From Gemmataceae bacterium (GTDB taxonomy: Bacteria; Planctomycetota; Planctomycetia; Gemmatales; Gemmataceae): DNA of 40,562 bases. The position numbers and the translations under genes are program-made. The stretch is from the NCBI GenBank assembly GCA_019752375.1, contig JAIEMG010000096.1, forward strand, positions 1-40,562, in the 5' to 3' direction. The notes under the pieces are model-generated. The model worked only from the letters and a program-made list of their open reading frames with translations. It was not told the origin of the DNA and did no database searches. How positions within the stretch are numbered: position 1 is the stretch's first letter; the number at the start of each line of letters is the position of its first letter. Shown here piece after piece: positions 1-10,200 of this stretch.

Positions 1-110
1 TGCCCGGAACGGCACGCGATCGAACTGTCCGCCTGGCGACAAAAGCGAAATAAGATCGCCCGCGAGTGTCACGCCGCGGCCCGGCAAAAACATTTGCGGA
101 AAACCGGATA

Positions 111-393
111 GTTCGTTGCGCTGTACTACTAAAGCGCTGGGCCAGCCGACGGTCCCGACGTGCAACGCGGACCACGCACCGCTTCGTGCCGAAGCTCCGT
201 ATGTGCGAGGATCGCGTTCTGCCTGCCATGTGGGTGCCGACCGGGCCCGCGCCGCAATTGGGGAGCAATACCCTCGGTACAAATGGGCAGTTCGGCTCGC
301 CCGATCAGAGTTACGCCGGGCGCATCAGCGCGATCACCATTTCCTCCAATTATGACGGCCAGGGTCATTCGGCCATGTACCTGGGTGCGGCAA
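111..393 (+). pseudogene. truncated copy of the 5' end of the giant surface protein gene
   Basis: This stretch aligns without gaps, at a constant offset of 1659 bases, to 1770-2052 in the next large gene. Bases 231-393 differ from 1890-2052 at only about three positions. Bases 111-230 are clearly related but more diverged (WASRRSRRAT against WASRRTRRAT, and EDRVLPA in both). After 393 the similarity stops abruptly in the middle of a BNR-like repeat. The frame stays open from a GTG at 66 and runs into the lipoprotein gene at 561, so a 534-residue fusion could be read. A fusion with an internal lipoprotein signal makes little sense, so I treat it as a remnant. The uneven divergence suggests gene conversion with, or recent partial duplication of, the downstream gene. 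Confidence 0.75.
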
Positions 394-560
394 TTGGCCG
401 AGTTTGGCGCGCTGTCGCCTGGCTGCACGCCGCAACGCCGCGCCGTCAATTGGTCAATTGGGTCTCACGGGGCTCACGGACCCTTTCTTTTGACATGCCC
501 TGCGGACCACCGTACACTTCTTTCATTCTGCTCCCTTCGCCTCCTTTTCGGGGAAGGTCG

Positions 561-1670
561 ATGAATCGATTCGTTTCGCTTGTTGTCGCGGTCTTGCTCC
601 TCGGCTGCGACGCCCGACCGCGGCCCCAGACATTCACCTTCAGCTTCCCGGGTGGCGGCAATTTCGTCGCCCCTCACTACTTGTACGTTGAGGTGACCGC
701 TGCGGCATTCTCGCCCGACGGCAAGCACCTCCTTATTGGGCACGTATTCCGAAAGGGCGACAGTGTTCGCCTCCCCGACAGCCTCCAGCGGTTCGTCCTT
801 TGGGACATTGGCACAGGTAAACTGGTCAAGTCCTGGGGAGGACGCGAGGGAGCTGTTCGCTTCTTGCGATTCATGCCCGACGGAAAGCGTGTGCTCATTC
901 AAGGTCAAGGACGAAGTGTCTCACTGTTCGACTTGGTGGATGGGAAAGAACTTTGGCAGGTCGAACTCTATGCGGAAGGCGGTAGAGCCGTTTCGGTCTC
1001 CCCGGATGGGTCATTGTTGGTTAGCGTGGGATTCGAGGATACCTCCTATGCCGGAAGTGTGAAACTGTGGAGTGTCGCTGATGGCAAGTTTCTGCGGAAG
1101 CTGAGTGAGCGCTCAATGGCCGTCTCTAGCTGCAGTATATCGCCGGACAACAAACTAGGTTTGACTGGCTGCGAGGGAGCGACTGAGAACGGGGGAGGAC
1201 TTCACGTATGGCAACTCTCAAATGGAGAATTGCTTCGGTCATTCAAGGGATCCGAGGGGTGGTGCATTGCCGGGCCGTTCCTTCCCAACAACAGGTCAGC
1301 CCTCGTCATGAAAAGTGGCGAACGCGGGTCGAACGAACTGCGCCTCCTAGTCGTGAATCTCCTGACCGGGGAGACCGAGCGAATGTTCGACGCGCGATTC
1401 GCCTTAGCCTTAAGCCTTACCTTAGATGGCAAGCGCGTTGTCGCTCAAACGGGACCGTCGACGTTCACGACCTGGGATACCGAAAGCGGAAAAGTCGTCA
1501 GAGCGGTTGAACTGCATTTGGGGAACGACCACGTCAACCAAAAGGTTTGCTGCCGCGACGGGAAGCTCCTGTTCACTTCTCACGGCCCGGCCAATAAGCT
1601 TCAAGACTTTCGGAACCAGGTCTGGAACCTGGAGGACGGTAAGCGGGTCTTGAATCTTGTCTACGAGTAG
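561..1670 (+). CDS. WD40-type beta-propeller lipoprotein
   Basis: Predicted 369-residue lipoprotein exported by Sec and anchored through a lipidated cysteine. The N-terminus MNRFVSLVVAVLLLGC is a short lysine-free signal ending in a lipobox (LLLGC). The mature part has repeated blades with FSPDGKHLL, FMPDGKRVL and VSPDGSLLV followed by strands ending in LWD, LFD, LWS, VWQ or TWD, the pattern of WD40/quinoprotein-like propellers. The frame is open upstream to 66, but I chose the ATG at 561 because it opens the signal peptide and follows a purine-rich GGGGAAGG. The upstream part belongs to a duplicated fragment of another gene. No enzymatic motif was seen. The propeller assignment is from family knowledge; a binding or scaffold role is inferred. 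Confidence 0.75.
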   Translation: MNRFVSLVVAVLLLGCDARPRPQTFTFSFPGGGNFVAPHYLYVEVTAAAFSPDGKHLLIGHVFRKGDSVRLPDSLQRFVLWDIGTGKLVKSWGGREGAVRFLRFMPDGKRVLIQGQGRSVSLFDLVDGKELWQVELYAEGGRAVSVSPDGSLLVSVGFEDTSYAGSVKLWSVADGKFLRKLSERSMAVSSCSISPDNKLGLTGCEGATENGGGLHVWQLSNGELLRSFKGSEGWCIAGPFLPNNRSALVMKSGERGSNELRLLVVNLLTGETERMFDARFALALSLTLDGKRVVAQTGPSTFTTWDTESGKVVRAVELHLGNDHVNQKVCCRDGKLLFTSHGPANKLQDFRNQVWNLEDGKRVLNLVYE

Positions 1671-1745
1671 GTAGGCTGCCGCGCCGGATCTCGCGAGCGC
1701 CTCCACTCTAACCACACTCGGACTGGGCCAATGGAGTTCCCCGTC

Positions 1746-4700
1746 ATGTCGCACACCTTCCGTCTGTACTCGAAAATCGCCGCGTTTCTGAAGTATTGGG
1801 CCAGCCGACGCACCCGACGTGCCACGACGGCTGTGCATCGCTTCATACCTCAGTTGCAAGTGTTTGAAGACCGCGTTCTTCCGGCCGCGTGGGTGCCGAC
1901 CGGCCCGGCGCCGCAATTGGGGAGCAATACCCTCGGTACAAATGGGCAGTTCGGCTCGCCCGATCAGAGTTACGCCGGGCGCATCAGCGCGATCGCCATT
2001 TCCTCCAATTATGACGGCCAGGGTCATTCGGCCATGTACCTGGGTGCGGCAAGCGGAGGGGTCTGGCGCAGCGCGAACTATGCTTCCGCGAGTCCCGACT
2101 GGGCACCGCTCACGGACTCGGTTGGGCTGCCCTTTGACACAGCTCGTCCTGGTACTCCTGGGGCGCTGAATGTCGGCTCCATCGTCGTGGACCCGTTCAA
2201 CCCGCGGATCATCTATGTTGGGACTGGTGAGGCAAATACGGGCACATCCGCGGTGGGTTTGGGCGTTCTCAAGTCTCTGGACGGCGGCGACACGTGGAGC
2301 GTGGTCAGCACTGGGCCAAATAATGCGTTCAGCGGCCGGTCGGTCTCGGAGATTTTCGTCGATCCGACCCATGATGGAGGCAGGTCTGCGCCCGGTCAAA
2401 CGATTTATATTTCCGTGGTGCCAACAGACCTGAACACGCCGACGCTCAATGATGGAGTTTACAAGAGTATCAACGGCGGTGCGACGTGGGTCAAGGTATC
2501 GGATGGCATCAAGTTGAAAAGTGATCTTCAACCGGTGCCGACCGTGGTGACCGACCTGGATTACACGGTCAACGCCGGGCGCCTCACCATCTTCGCTGGA
2601 GTGGGCGATATTGAAGGCGATGATCGCAATGGCGTCTGGCGAGGCACACTCCTGAACAACGGGAGCTTGACTTGGGATAGACTACCGAACGTCGGGCTTC
2701 CAGACTCTGATGAGCTCCGCCGCATCTCTCTGGCCTCCGACCACGTCTCCACGGTTTACGCGGCAATGAGCTTGCCCACGACGCTACGGGGCAGCAATGT
2801 CTACAAGACGATTAACAACGGCACCAGTTGGGTCGCCACCGACCCGCCGGGCAACTTCGTCGGCAACCAGGGCAACTACAACCTGGCCATCGGCCTGTCG
2901 CCGGGCGGACGCGTCTATCTCGGGGGCCAGGAGCCCGCCATCCCCTCGGCGCGCGGCGTCTTTCTCCTCGAATCGAATGCGGGGGCCACGGCCTGGAACG
3001 TCATCAACCAGGGCAGCAACGGCGTCCAGCCGCATGCCGACGCGCATGCGATTGCCTTCGATTCGTTCGGCAACGTCTACCTGGGCACCGATGGCGGTCT
3101 GTGGCGCTACGACCCGTTGCCATTCGACGTCGGGCCGCTCGCCGACGTGGGCAAGCCGCTCGATGGCTCGTCCGCCGTCGGGGACTTCAACCGCGACGGC
3201 CGCCTCGACATGGCCGTGCTGACGCGCGAGAGCCAGGTCGCCATCATGTTCGGTCGCGGTGACGGCACCTTCACGCGCGGCCCACTGCTGACGGCCAATC
3301 AGCGCGCGGCTTCCCTTGCCGTCGGCGACTTCGACGGGGACGGGCAACTCGACGTCGTCGTGGCCAACCGGGACAGCAAGGACGTCAGCCTCTTCCTCCG
3401 CAACGCCAACGGCACCTTCAAGGACGCGCGGAACTTCGCGGTTGGCCGGCAACTCGGCTCGATCGCGGCCGGCGATTTCAACGGGGACGGTCGGCTCGAC
3501 CTGGCCGTCATGCACGTGGACGACGGCGGGTTGAGCGTCTTGCTGGGCGATGCGCAGCAGATCTTTCGCCGCATCGGCCCATTCACGATCAGCGCGGGCG
3601 TCAATCCGACCGGGGAGCTGGCGGTCGGCGATTTTAACGCCGACGGCCGGCTGGACATCGCGGCCACCGACGTTCGCGGCGGTAACGTCAGCGTGCTGTT
3701 GGGCAACGCCAATCCCAATCCCGCCGTCCCGAACACGCTGTTTCTGCCCTCGGTCCCGTTCCCGACCGCGGCCGGCGCGCGGCGGCTTGCGGCGGGCGAC
3801 TTCAACGGCGACGGCCGGCTCGACCTCGTCATTGGCAACATCGTGTTCGGGCGCCAACAAACCCTTTCGGTCCTGCTGGCCAATCCGGCACCGATCGCCA
3901 ATGATCCGCGGACGGTGTTCCTGGCCGCTCAGAACGTGGGGGTGCCGGGCGCGTTCAGCGTGCGCGTGGGCGACTTCGACGGCGACGGCAAGCAAGACCT
4001 GGCGGTGCAGTTGGGCGGCGACCAGGTCCAAATCATGTTCGGCAACGGCGACGGCACGTTTGGACGCATCCAGGAATACGCGTTCCCGCGCGACGCGTTC
4101 GGGCGAGTCAACGCGGGCCCGATATCGAACGCGGCCGACTTCAACGGCGACGGCCGGCCGGACCTGGCCATGCCCCACACGGGCACGGAGCAAGTCCGGC
4201 TGTTGCTTTCGAATCGACACGCTCCGCCAGGCGGGACCGGCGCATGGCTGGCGTTGAACTCGCCGGGCCTGCAAACGCAGCAGCTCTACAGCATCGCGGT
4301 CAGCCCGACGACGCGCAAGAACATGTTTGTCAGCACCCACGACAACGGGACGGCTCGAACGGTCGACGGAGGACGTCGCTGGACGACCCTGCAAGGTCGA
4401 AATGCAAATGACGTGCAAGCGGCAGCGGGGGGTGGCGATGGGTTCCTGGTCCGGTATGCTTCGGATGGAAACTCCGTTTACGTGATGAACAACGCCCAGT
4501 CGCCCGCGGGGCCTCCCGTGTTCCGATCGGACGACGGCGGGACGACGTGGAGCTTCGCGGGATTCGGACTGTCCGATGTGTCCCTTCTCGCTCCATTGGC
4601 CATTCACCCGCAAGATGCCAAGACGGTTGCGATCGGCACCCTCAAGGGCGACCTGTTTATCACGACGACCGGCGGCTCGACGGGCGGAAGGATCGGGGAA

Positions 4701-6461
4701 GGACGCTGGCGCCGAATGCCTGGACCGCGTGGGGCAATGAACATTAATATGACGGCCAACGCCATTGGCCGCGTCGGCAATAACTTTGGCGTCTACGCGG
4801 GCTATAGCAACGGCGGGCTGTACAAACGCGGGACGCTCGACCCGCAAGGAATGGTGCCGTGGATTGACATCAAGGGGCCTTGGGACCCGCGGGGCGTCAA
4901 CAACATCGTCGTGGATCCGAACAATCCTGACTTGATCTACGTGACGCTCGCGGGGACCGCGACGGACCCGGATTCGCCACCTGGCAGCCAGCTCTGGCGA
5001 ACGACCGACGGCGGTCGAACATGGGAGAACCTGGCGTTCGCCGGCATCACCCGAGTGTTCCCAAACAATAGCGTATTCCGGCTCGTCATCGACCCGGATT
5101 TCACCGCGGCCGCCGCGCGGGTCTACGTGGCCACCGACACCAGCGTTTTCCAGGGAACACGGACGGCATTCGGTTGGACCTGGCAACGGGTGGGCGACGG
5201 CCTGCCGAACAACGTCGTCCGCGATCTCCAATTGCGCAAATATGACGACGGCAGCAAGGTCCTCGTCGCTGCCACCTTCGGGCGCGGGGCGTGGACGCTG
5301 GCACTGGCGGGCATTGGCGCTCCGACCATTTCCGCCGTCAGCGTCGGCGGGGCCGCGGGACCGGCACAGGGGCCATTGGCCGGAGGCACGCAGGTAACGA
5401 TCGCTGGAGCGAACCTCGTGAATGACGTCATTGCGGTTCGCTTCGGCGATGTCCCTGTAACCTCGTTTGCCGCCGGGCCCGGCGGGACGCTCATCGCGGA
5501 GTCACCGGCTGCCCAGGCGCGGGGCGCGGTCCCCATTACGGTCATCACGGCGGGTGGGATTTCTACCGTGGCGGCTAGCGGAAACAACGAGTTTACCTAT
5601 GTCTCGACCGGGCTCCCGGGCATTACAGGCTTGACCGCTCTCTCGGGTCCGACCGGCGGCGGAACTCTCGTGCGCATCTCCGGCAGCAACTTCCTCGGCA
5701 CTCAGCAAGTGCTGTTCAGCGGCGTGCCGGCCAAGTTCGTGGTCAACTCGAACACCCAGATCACCGCCGTTGCGCCGGTGAGCACAGAGGGCCCCTCGGC
5801 TGTCCGAGTCGTCAACGCCTCGGGCATCTCGCCGATCACTCAAGCGCGACTTTATACCTATCTGCCCGCCGGTGCCGCAACCGTAAGCAAAGTCGTCGTT
5901 GGGTCTGGCCCGGTAGCAGGCGGCACGATGGTCAACATCATCGGCTCGAACCTGAGCGGCGCGGTCAAGGTCTTCTTCGGCGACACCGAGGCCAGCGCGT
6001 TTGCGGTGCAGTCCGATGTTCTGATCACTGCGACCGCCCCGCCTCATGCTGCTGGCCTCGTCGATGTCCGCATTATCACGCGGAATACCAATGGCCAGGA
6101 CGTCAGCTCCCTCGTCACTCCGGACGACGTGTTCCGCTACATAGGTGCACCGCAGGGTCGCACCAGCCTATCCGCTTCGGACAACCCGTCCGTGTTCGGC
6201 CAACCCATCACGTTTACTGCAACCGTACTCGCCGACAATCCAGCAGACGGCACGCCCACGGGGACGGTCACATTCGCCGACGGCGTCACGACCCTGGATA
6301 CCGTTCCCCTCGACCAAACCGGCACGGCAGTCTTGACCACGTCCGCGCTGACGGCCGGCAGCCACCCGATTACCGCCACCTACAGCGGTGACGATACCTT
6401 CACCGGCAGCAACGATTCGCTGAGCCAGTTTGTCGCCCCGGCGGCTACGACCGCACCGTAG
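1746..6461 (+). CDS. giant secreted repeat protein (BNR/sortilin-like, FG-GAP, IPT/TIG, Ig-like)
   Basis: A 1571-residue surface or extracellular protein. Order: an N-terminal planctomycete-type segment rich in arginine ending in EDRVLPA (about residues 30-50); BNR-like repeats (SLDGGDTWS, SINGGATWV, TINNGTSWV) to about 440; seven FG-GAP/VCBS calcium-binding-like repeats from about 477 to 805 (GDFNRDGRLD, GDFDGDGQLD and similar); a second BNR block (TVDGGRRWT, SDDGGTTWS, TTDGGRTWE) to about 1190; about three IPT/TIG domains (1193-1465); and one Ig-like bacterial repeat (TGTVTFADG) at the end. The ATG at 1746 is preferred over 1731 because GGAG lies about 9 bases upstream. The protein ends at a TAG just where a further Ig-like repeat should begin, and the continuation is in another frame. 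A role in adhesion or in binding an extracellular ligand is inferred. Confidence 0.85.
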   Translation: MSHTFRLYSKIAAFLKYWASRRTRRATTAVHRFIPQLQVFEDRVLPAAWVPTGPAPQLGSNTLGTNGQFGSPDQSYAGRISAIAISSNYDGQGHSAMYLGAASGGVWRSANYASASPDWAPLTDSVGLPFDTARPGTPGALNVGSIVVDPFNPRIIYVGTGEANTGTSAVGLGVLKSLDGGDTWSVVSTGPNNAFSGRSVSEIFVDPTHDGGRSAPGQTIYISVVPTDLNTPTLNDGVYKSINGGATWVKVSDGIKLKSDLQPVPTVVTDLDYTVNAGRLTIFAGVGDIEGDDRNGVWRGTLLNNGSLTWDRLPNVGLPDSDELRRISLASDHVSTVYAAMSLPTTLRGSNVYKTINNGTSWVATDPPGNFVGNQGNYNLAIGLSPGGRVYLGGQEPAIPSARGVFLLESNAGATAWNVINQGSNGVQPHADAHAIAFDSFGNVYLGTDGGLWRYDPLPFDVGPLADVGKPLDGSSAVGDFNRDGRLDMAVLTRESQVAIMFGRGDGTFTRGPLLTANQRAASLAVGDFDGDGQLDVVVANRDSKDVSLFLRNANGTFKDARNFAVGRQLGSIAAGDFNGDGRLDLAVMHVDDGGLSVLLGDAQQIFRRIGPFTISAGVNPTGELAVGDFNADGRLDIAATDVRGGNVSVLLGNANPNPAVPNTLFLPSVPFPTAAGARRLAAGDFNGDGRLDLVIGNIVFGRQQTLSVLLANPAPIANDPRTVFLAAQNVGVPGAFSVRVGDFDGDGKQDLAVQLGGDQVQIMFGNGDGTFGRIQEYAFPRDAFGRVNAGPISNAADFNGDGRPDLAMPHTGTEQVRLLLSNRHAPPGGTGAWLALNSPGLQTQQLYSIAVSPTTRKNMFVSTHDNGTARTVDGGRRWTTLQGRNANDVQAAAGGGDGFLVRYASDGNSVYVMNNAQSPAGPPVFRSDDGGTTWSFAGFGLSDVSLLAPLAIHPQDAKTVAIGTLKGDLFITTTGGSTGGRIGEGRWRRMPGPRGAMNINMTANAIGRVGNNFGVYAGYSNGGLYKRGTLDPQGMVPWIDIKGPWDPRGVNNIVVDPNNPDLIYVTLAGTATDPDSPPGSQLWRTTDGGRTWENLAFAGITRVFPNNSVFRLVIDPDFTAAAARVYVATDTSVFQGTRTAFGWTWQRVGDGLPNNVVRDLQLRKYDDGSKVLVAATFGRGAWTLALAGIGAPTISAVSVGGAAGPAQGPLAGGTQVTIAGANLVNDVIAVRFGDVPVTSFAAGPGGTLIAESPAAQARGAVPITVITAGGISTVAASGNNEFTYVSTGLPGITGLTALSGPTGGGTLVRISGSNFLGTQQVLFSGVPAKFVVNSNTQITAVAPVSTEGPSAVRVVNASGISPITQARLYTYLPAGAATVSKVVVGSGPVAGGTMVNIIGSNLSGAVKVFFGDTEASAFAVQSDVLITATAPPHAAGLVDVRIITRNTNGQDVSSLVTPDDVFRYIGAPQGRTSLSASDNPSVFGQPITFTATVLADNPADGTPTGTVTFADGVTTLDTVPLDQTGTAVLTTSALTAGSHPITATYSGDDTFTGSNDSLSQFVAPAATTAP

Positions 6462-7069
6462 AGGTTGCCCCCAATCCGTCCGTTTACGGGGAGCTCGTGA
6501 CGTTCACGGCAACGGTTGCCGCAGTCCCTCCGGGGGCCGGCACACCCGATGGCACGGTGACCTTCACCATTGACGGGGTGGACCAAGCGCCCGTGAACCT
6601 CAGCGACGGCACCGCCACGTTCCGCACGGCCACGCTTCCGGCCGGGACGCACACAGTCTCGGCGACCTATGTCAGCGCCGATGGCAATTTTTCCGGCAGC
6701 ACGTCCGCCGGCGTCACGCAGACGGTGAATCCCGCCGCCACCACGACGAACGTCACGGCGACGGTCGGCACGCCTGGCCCAAGCGGTCTTTCCTTCTTCG
6801 CGGCAGCGGTCATCATCGTCCCCAGTCCCCAGACCGTGACGTTCACCGCAACCGTCGCTGCCCTCGCGCCGGGCAACGGCACACCTGCGGGCACCGTGAG
6901 CTTCTTCAACGGCGGCGCGTTCCTGGGTTCGAGCGTATTGAGCGAGGGCATCAGTACGTTTACGACGACGTTTTTCCCTGGCACTTACGTCGTGTCTGCC
7001 AACTACAATGGAGCCCTGGACTTCTTGGAGAGCAGCGGCGAGACGACGTTCACTGTTTCGGCGATTTGA
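6462..7069 (+). pseudogene. frameshifted C-terminal Ig-like repeats of the giant surface protein
   Basis: This reading frame continues the preceding gene after its stop at 6459-6461. Read in the minus-one frame relative to the giant gene, it gives VEVAPNPSVYGE followed by TFTATVAAVPPG and then TPDGTVTF. That mirrors the previous repeat in the main frame (DNPSVFGQ, TFTATV, TPTGTVTF). A second repeat follows (TFTATVAALAPG, TPAGTVSFF), ending at TGA 7067-7069. A GTG at 6497 is the first start codon in this frame, but it falls inside the first strand of the domain and has no good ribosome site. The simplest reading is a one-base loss near 6455-6461 that removed two Ig-like domains; a sequencing error or programmed shift cannot be excluded. 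Confidence 0.75.
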
Positions 7070-7178
7070 GCAGCCACGCGCCTGCAACTCAGCGGCCTCG
7101 CCAGGGGACCACCAAAGTCAATCACAAGGGCGTCAACATAATGAAGACTGCGACGCCTGAGTTGAGCACCAATCGCCG

Positions 7179-7239
7179 ACTCCCGGCAAGTGGGCGGGCG
7201 TGAGTCCCTTTAGCAATCTCACGCCCACTCGCCGGGAGT
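7179..7239. repeat. imperfect inverted repeat upstream of the Tricorn-like gene
   Basis: Left arm 7179-7204 (ACTCCCGGCAAGTGGGCGGG then CGTGAG) pairs with right arm 7218-7239 (CTCACGCCCACTCGCCGGGA then GT). The left arm carries a few extra bases. The spacer is about 13 bases. It may be a terminator for the upstream gene or a dispersed palindromic element; there is no T-tract after it. Confidence 0.6.
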
Positions 7240-7271
7240 TCGTTCACCGACACCGTCCCGAGGTTTACACC

Positions 7272-10200
7272 ATGCGAATCCGCTCGCTGATACTGCCATC
7301 CTTGCTGGCCGTCTTCCTCTTCCTCCCCGGCGAAGCGCGGCCGGAGCCGAACCTGGAGGACACACGCCTGCTGGCGCAGCCGGCCGTCAGCGGCCGCAAC
7401 GTCGCGTTCATCCATGCCGACGACCTCTGGGTCGCCGATATCGACGGCAAGAACGCTCGGCGGCTGACCACGGACATCGGCGTCGAATCTCATCCGGTGT
7501 TCTCGCCTGACGGCAAGACGATTGCCTTCAGCGCTCAATACGACGGCAACACCGATGTTTACACGATCCCCGTCACCGGCGGGTCGCCGACGCGGCTCAC
7601 CTGGCATCCAGGCGCGGACATTGTTCGCGGCTTCACGTCCGATGGCAAAGCCGTGCTCTTCAGCTCGGCGCGTCACGTCTTCACCAACCGGTATACGCAA
7701 CTCTTCACCGTGCCCCTGACCGGCGGCATGCCGACGCAGTTGCCGATCCCCAACGGCGTCGAGGCGTCCTTTTCGCCCGACGGCGACCACATCGCTTACA
7801 CGCCGCTGGCCGACCGCACGCAACAGTGGAAGCACTACCGCGGCGGCACCCACTCGCGCGTCTGGGTCTATCGTCGCAAGGACCACCAGGTCGATCCGAT
7901 TCCCCAGCCGGAAAGCCGGTGCAATGACCTCAGCCCGCAATGGCTGGGCGATACCGTCTACTTCCGCTCCGACCGTGTCGGCGAGTACAACGTCTTCGCC
8001 TACGACATCAAGACGAAGAAGGTCCGCCAACTCACCAAGCACACCGATTTCCCCGTGGTGAACCTCGGCTCCGGCGGCGGCAAGCTGATCTACGAGCAGG
8101 CCGGCTACCTGCACCTGCTCGATCCCGCGGGCGATAGCAGTGCCACCCGACTCAAGGTCGGCGTGGCGACGGACCTCGTCGAAGCCCGACCGCGCTTCGT
8201 CAAGGGCGGCAAGTACATTCGCCATGCCGCAATCTCACCATCCGGCAAGCGTGCCGTCTTCGAGTTCCGCGGCGAGATCGTCACCGTGCCCGCCGAGAAG
8301 GGCGACCCGCGCAACCTGACCGAAACGCCCGGCGTCCACGAGCGCTCGCCGGCCTGGTCGCCGGACGGCCGTTCGATCGCGTACTTCTCCGACGAGGGTG
8401 GCGAGTACAAGCTGCACATCCGCGCTGCCGACGGCCAGGGCAAGGCGAAGGTCTTCCCGGTCGTGGGCGCGGGCTTCTACGAGGAGCCGACCTGGTCGCC
8501 CGACAGCAAGAAGATCGCCTACGTCGACAACTCGCAATCGCTCTACTGGATCGACCTGGAAACCGGGAAGGCGAAGAAGATCGCCTCGGAACCGCAGTAT
8601 GGTCCAACCGCTCTGCGCACACTGCACGCGGCCTGGTCGCCGGATTCGGCCTGGATTGCCTACTGCCTTGGCAACAAGGCAGCGTACCACCGCGTCTTCG
8701 CCTACGAGCTGGCGACGGACAAGTCGCGGCCCATCACCGACGGCCTGGGCGATGCCGTCAATCCGGTGTTCGATGCGGGCGGCAAGTACCTGTACTTCTT
8801 CGCGTCGACCGATGCCGGCCCGGTGAACCAGTGGTTCGCCCAGTCGAACTCCGACATGCGCGCCCAGCGCTCGATCTACGTGGCCGTGCTGCGGAAAGGA
8901 CAGCCGTCGCCGCTGGCCCGCGAGAGTGACGAGGAGAAGCCCGCCGACCGACCCAAGGCGAAGGAAGATCCCACCAAAACGGAGCCGGTTGCCATCGACT
9001 TCGACGGCATCGACCAGCGCATCCTGAGCTTGCCGGTGCCTGCCGGGACCTATGCACGACTTCGTGCCGGCGCTGCGGGACAGCTCTATTTCCTCGAAGC
9101 GCCCGCTGCCGCACCGCGTGCCCCAGATGCGCCGCGCGGCGCCAGCTTGACTCGCTTCGACCTGGCGAAGCGCAAGACCGACACGGTGCTGGCCGGCGTC
9201 AACGACTACTACCTGACCGCCGACGCCAAGAAGGCCTTGGTCTTCGCGGCACCGGATAGCTGGTCTATCGTCGAGTTGACCGGTCTGCCGCCCACGCCTG
9301 GCAAGGGCAAGCTGCGCACCGAGGCCATCGAAGTGCGCATCGACCCGCGTGCCGAGTGGGAGCAGATCTTCGACGAAGCCTGGCGCATCAACCGCGATTA
9401 CTTTTACGATCCGGGGATGCACGGCGCCGACTGGCCGGCGATGCGGCGCAAGTATGCCGCGTTCCTGCCGCACGTCGCGACCCGCGGCGACCTCGACCGC
9501 GTCATCCGCTGGATGCTGAGTGAACTCGCCGTCGGCCACAGCTACCTGACGCCCGGCGAACGGCTGCACGAGCGGCGCACGATCCCCGGCGGCCTGCTCG
9601 GCGCCGACTTCGAGATCGCCGACGGCCGCTACCGCTTCAAAAAGGTCTACGGCGGCCTGAACTGGAGCCCGGAGCTGCGCTCGCCGCTCACGGTCCCCGG
9701 AGTGGACGTCAAGGCCGGCGAATACCTGCTTGCCGTCCGCGGCATCGACCTGAAGCCGCCCACCGAGATCTATTCGCTCTTCGAAAACACGGCGAACAAG
9801 AGCATTGCCATCACGGTCGGACCGAACGCGGACGGCAAGGATAGCCGGACGGTGACTGTCGAGCCGCTCGCCAGCGAGGACGGTCTGCGCAACCGCGACT
9901 GGGTCGAGGGCAATTTGAAGAAGGTAACCGACGCGACCGGCGGCCGGGTGGCCTACGTCTACGTGCCAAACACCGCTGCCCTGGGCCACGCCTACTTCAA
10001 GCGCTACTTCTTCCCGCAAGCCGACCGGCAGGCCATCATCGTCGACGAGCGTTTCAACGGCGGCGGCCAGGTGGCCGACTACTACATCGATCACCTCCGC
10101 CGGCCGTTCACCGCCATGTGGGCGACGCGCTACGGCGAGGACCTCAAGACGCCGGGCGCTGCCATTCACGGGCCGAAGGTAATGCTGATCGACGAGACGG

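Noticed and set aside
2784-5231. 815-residue minus-strand open frame
   Set aside because: Antisense to the FG-GAP repeats; the repeated sequence keeps it open by chance.
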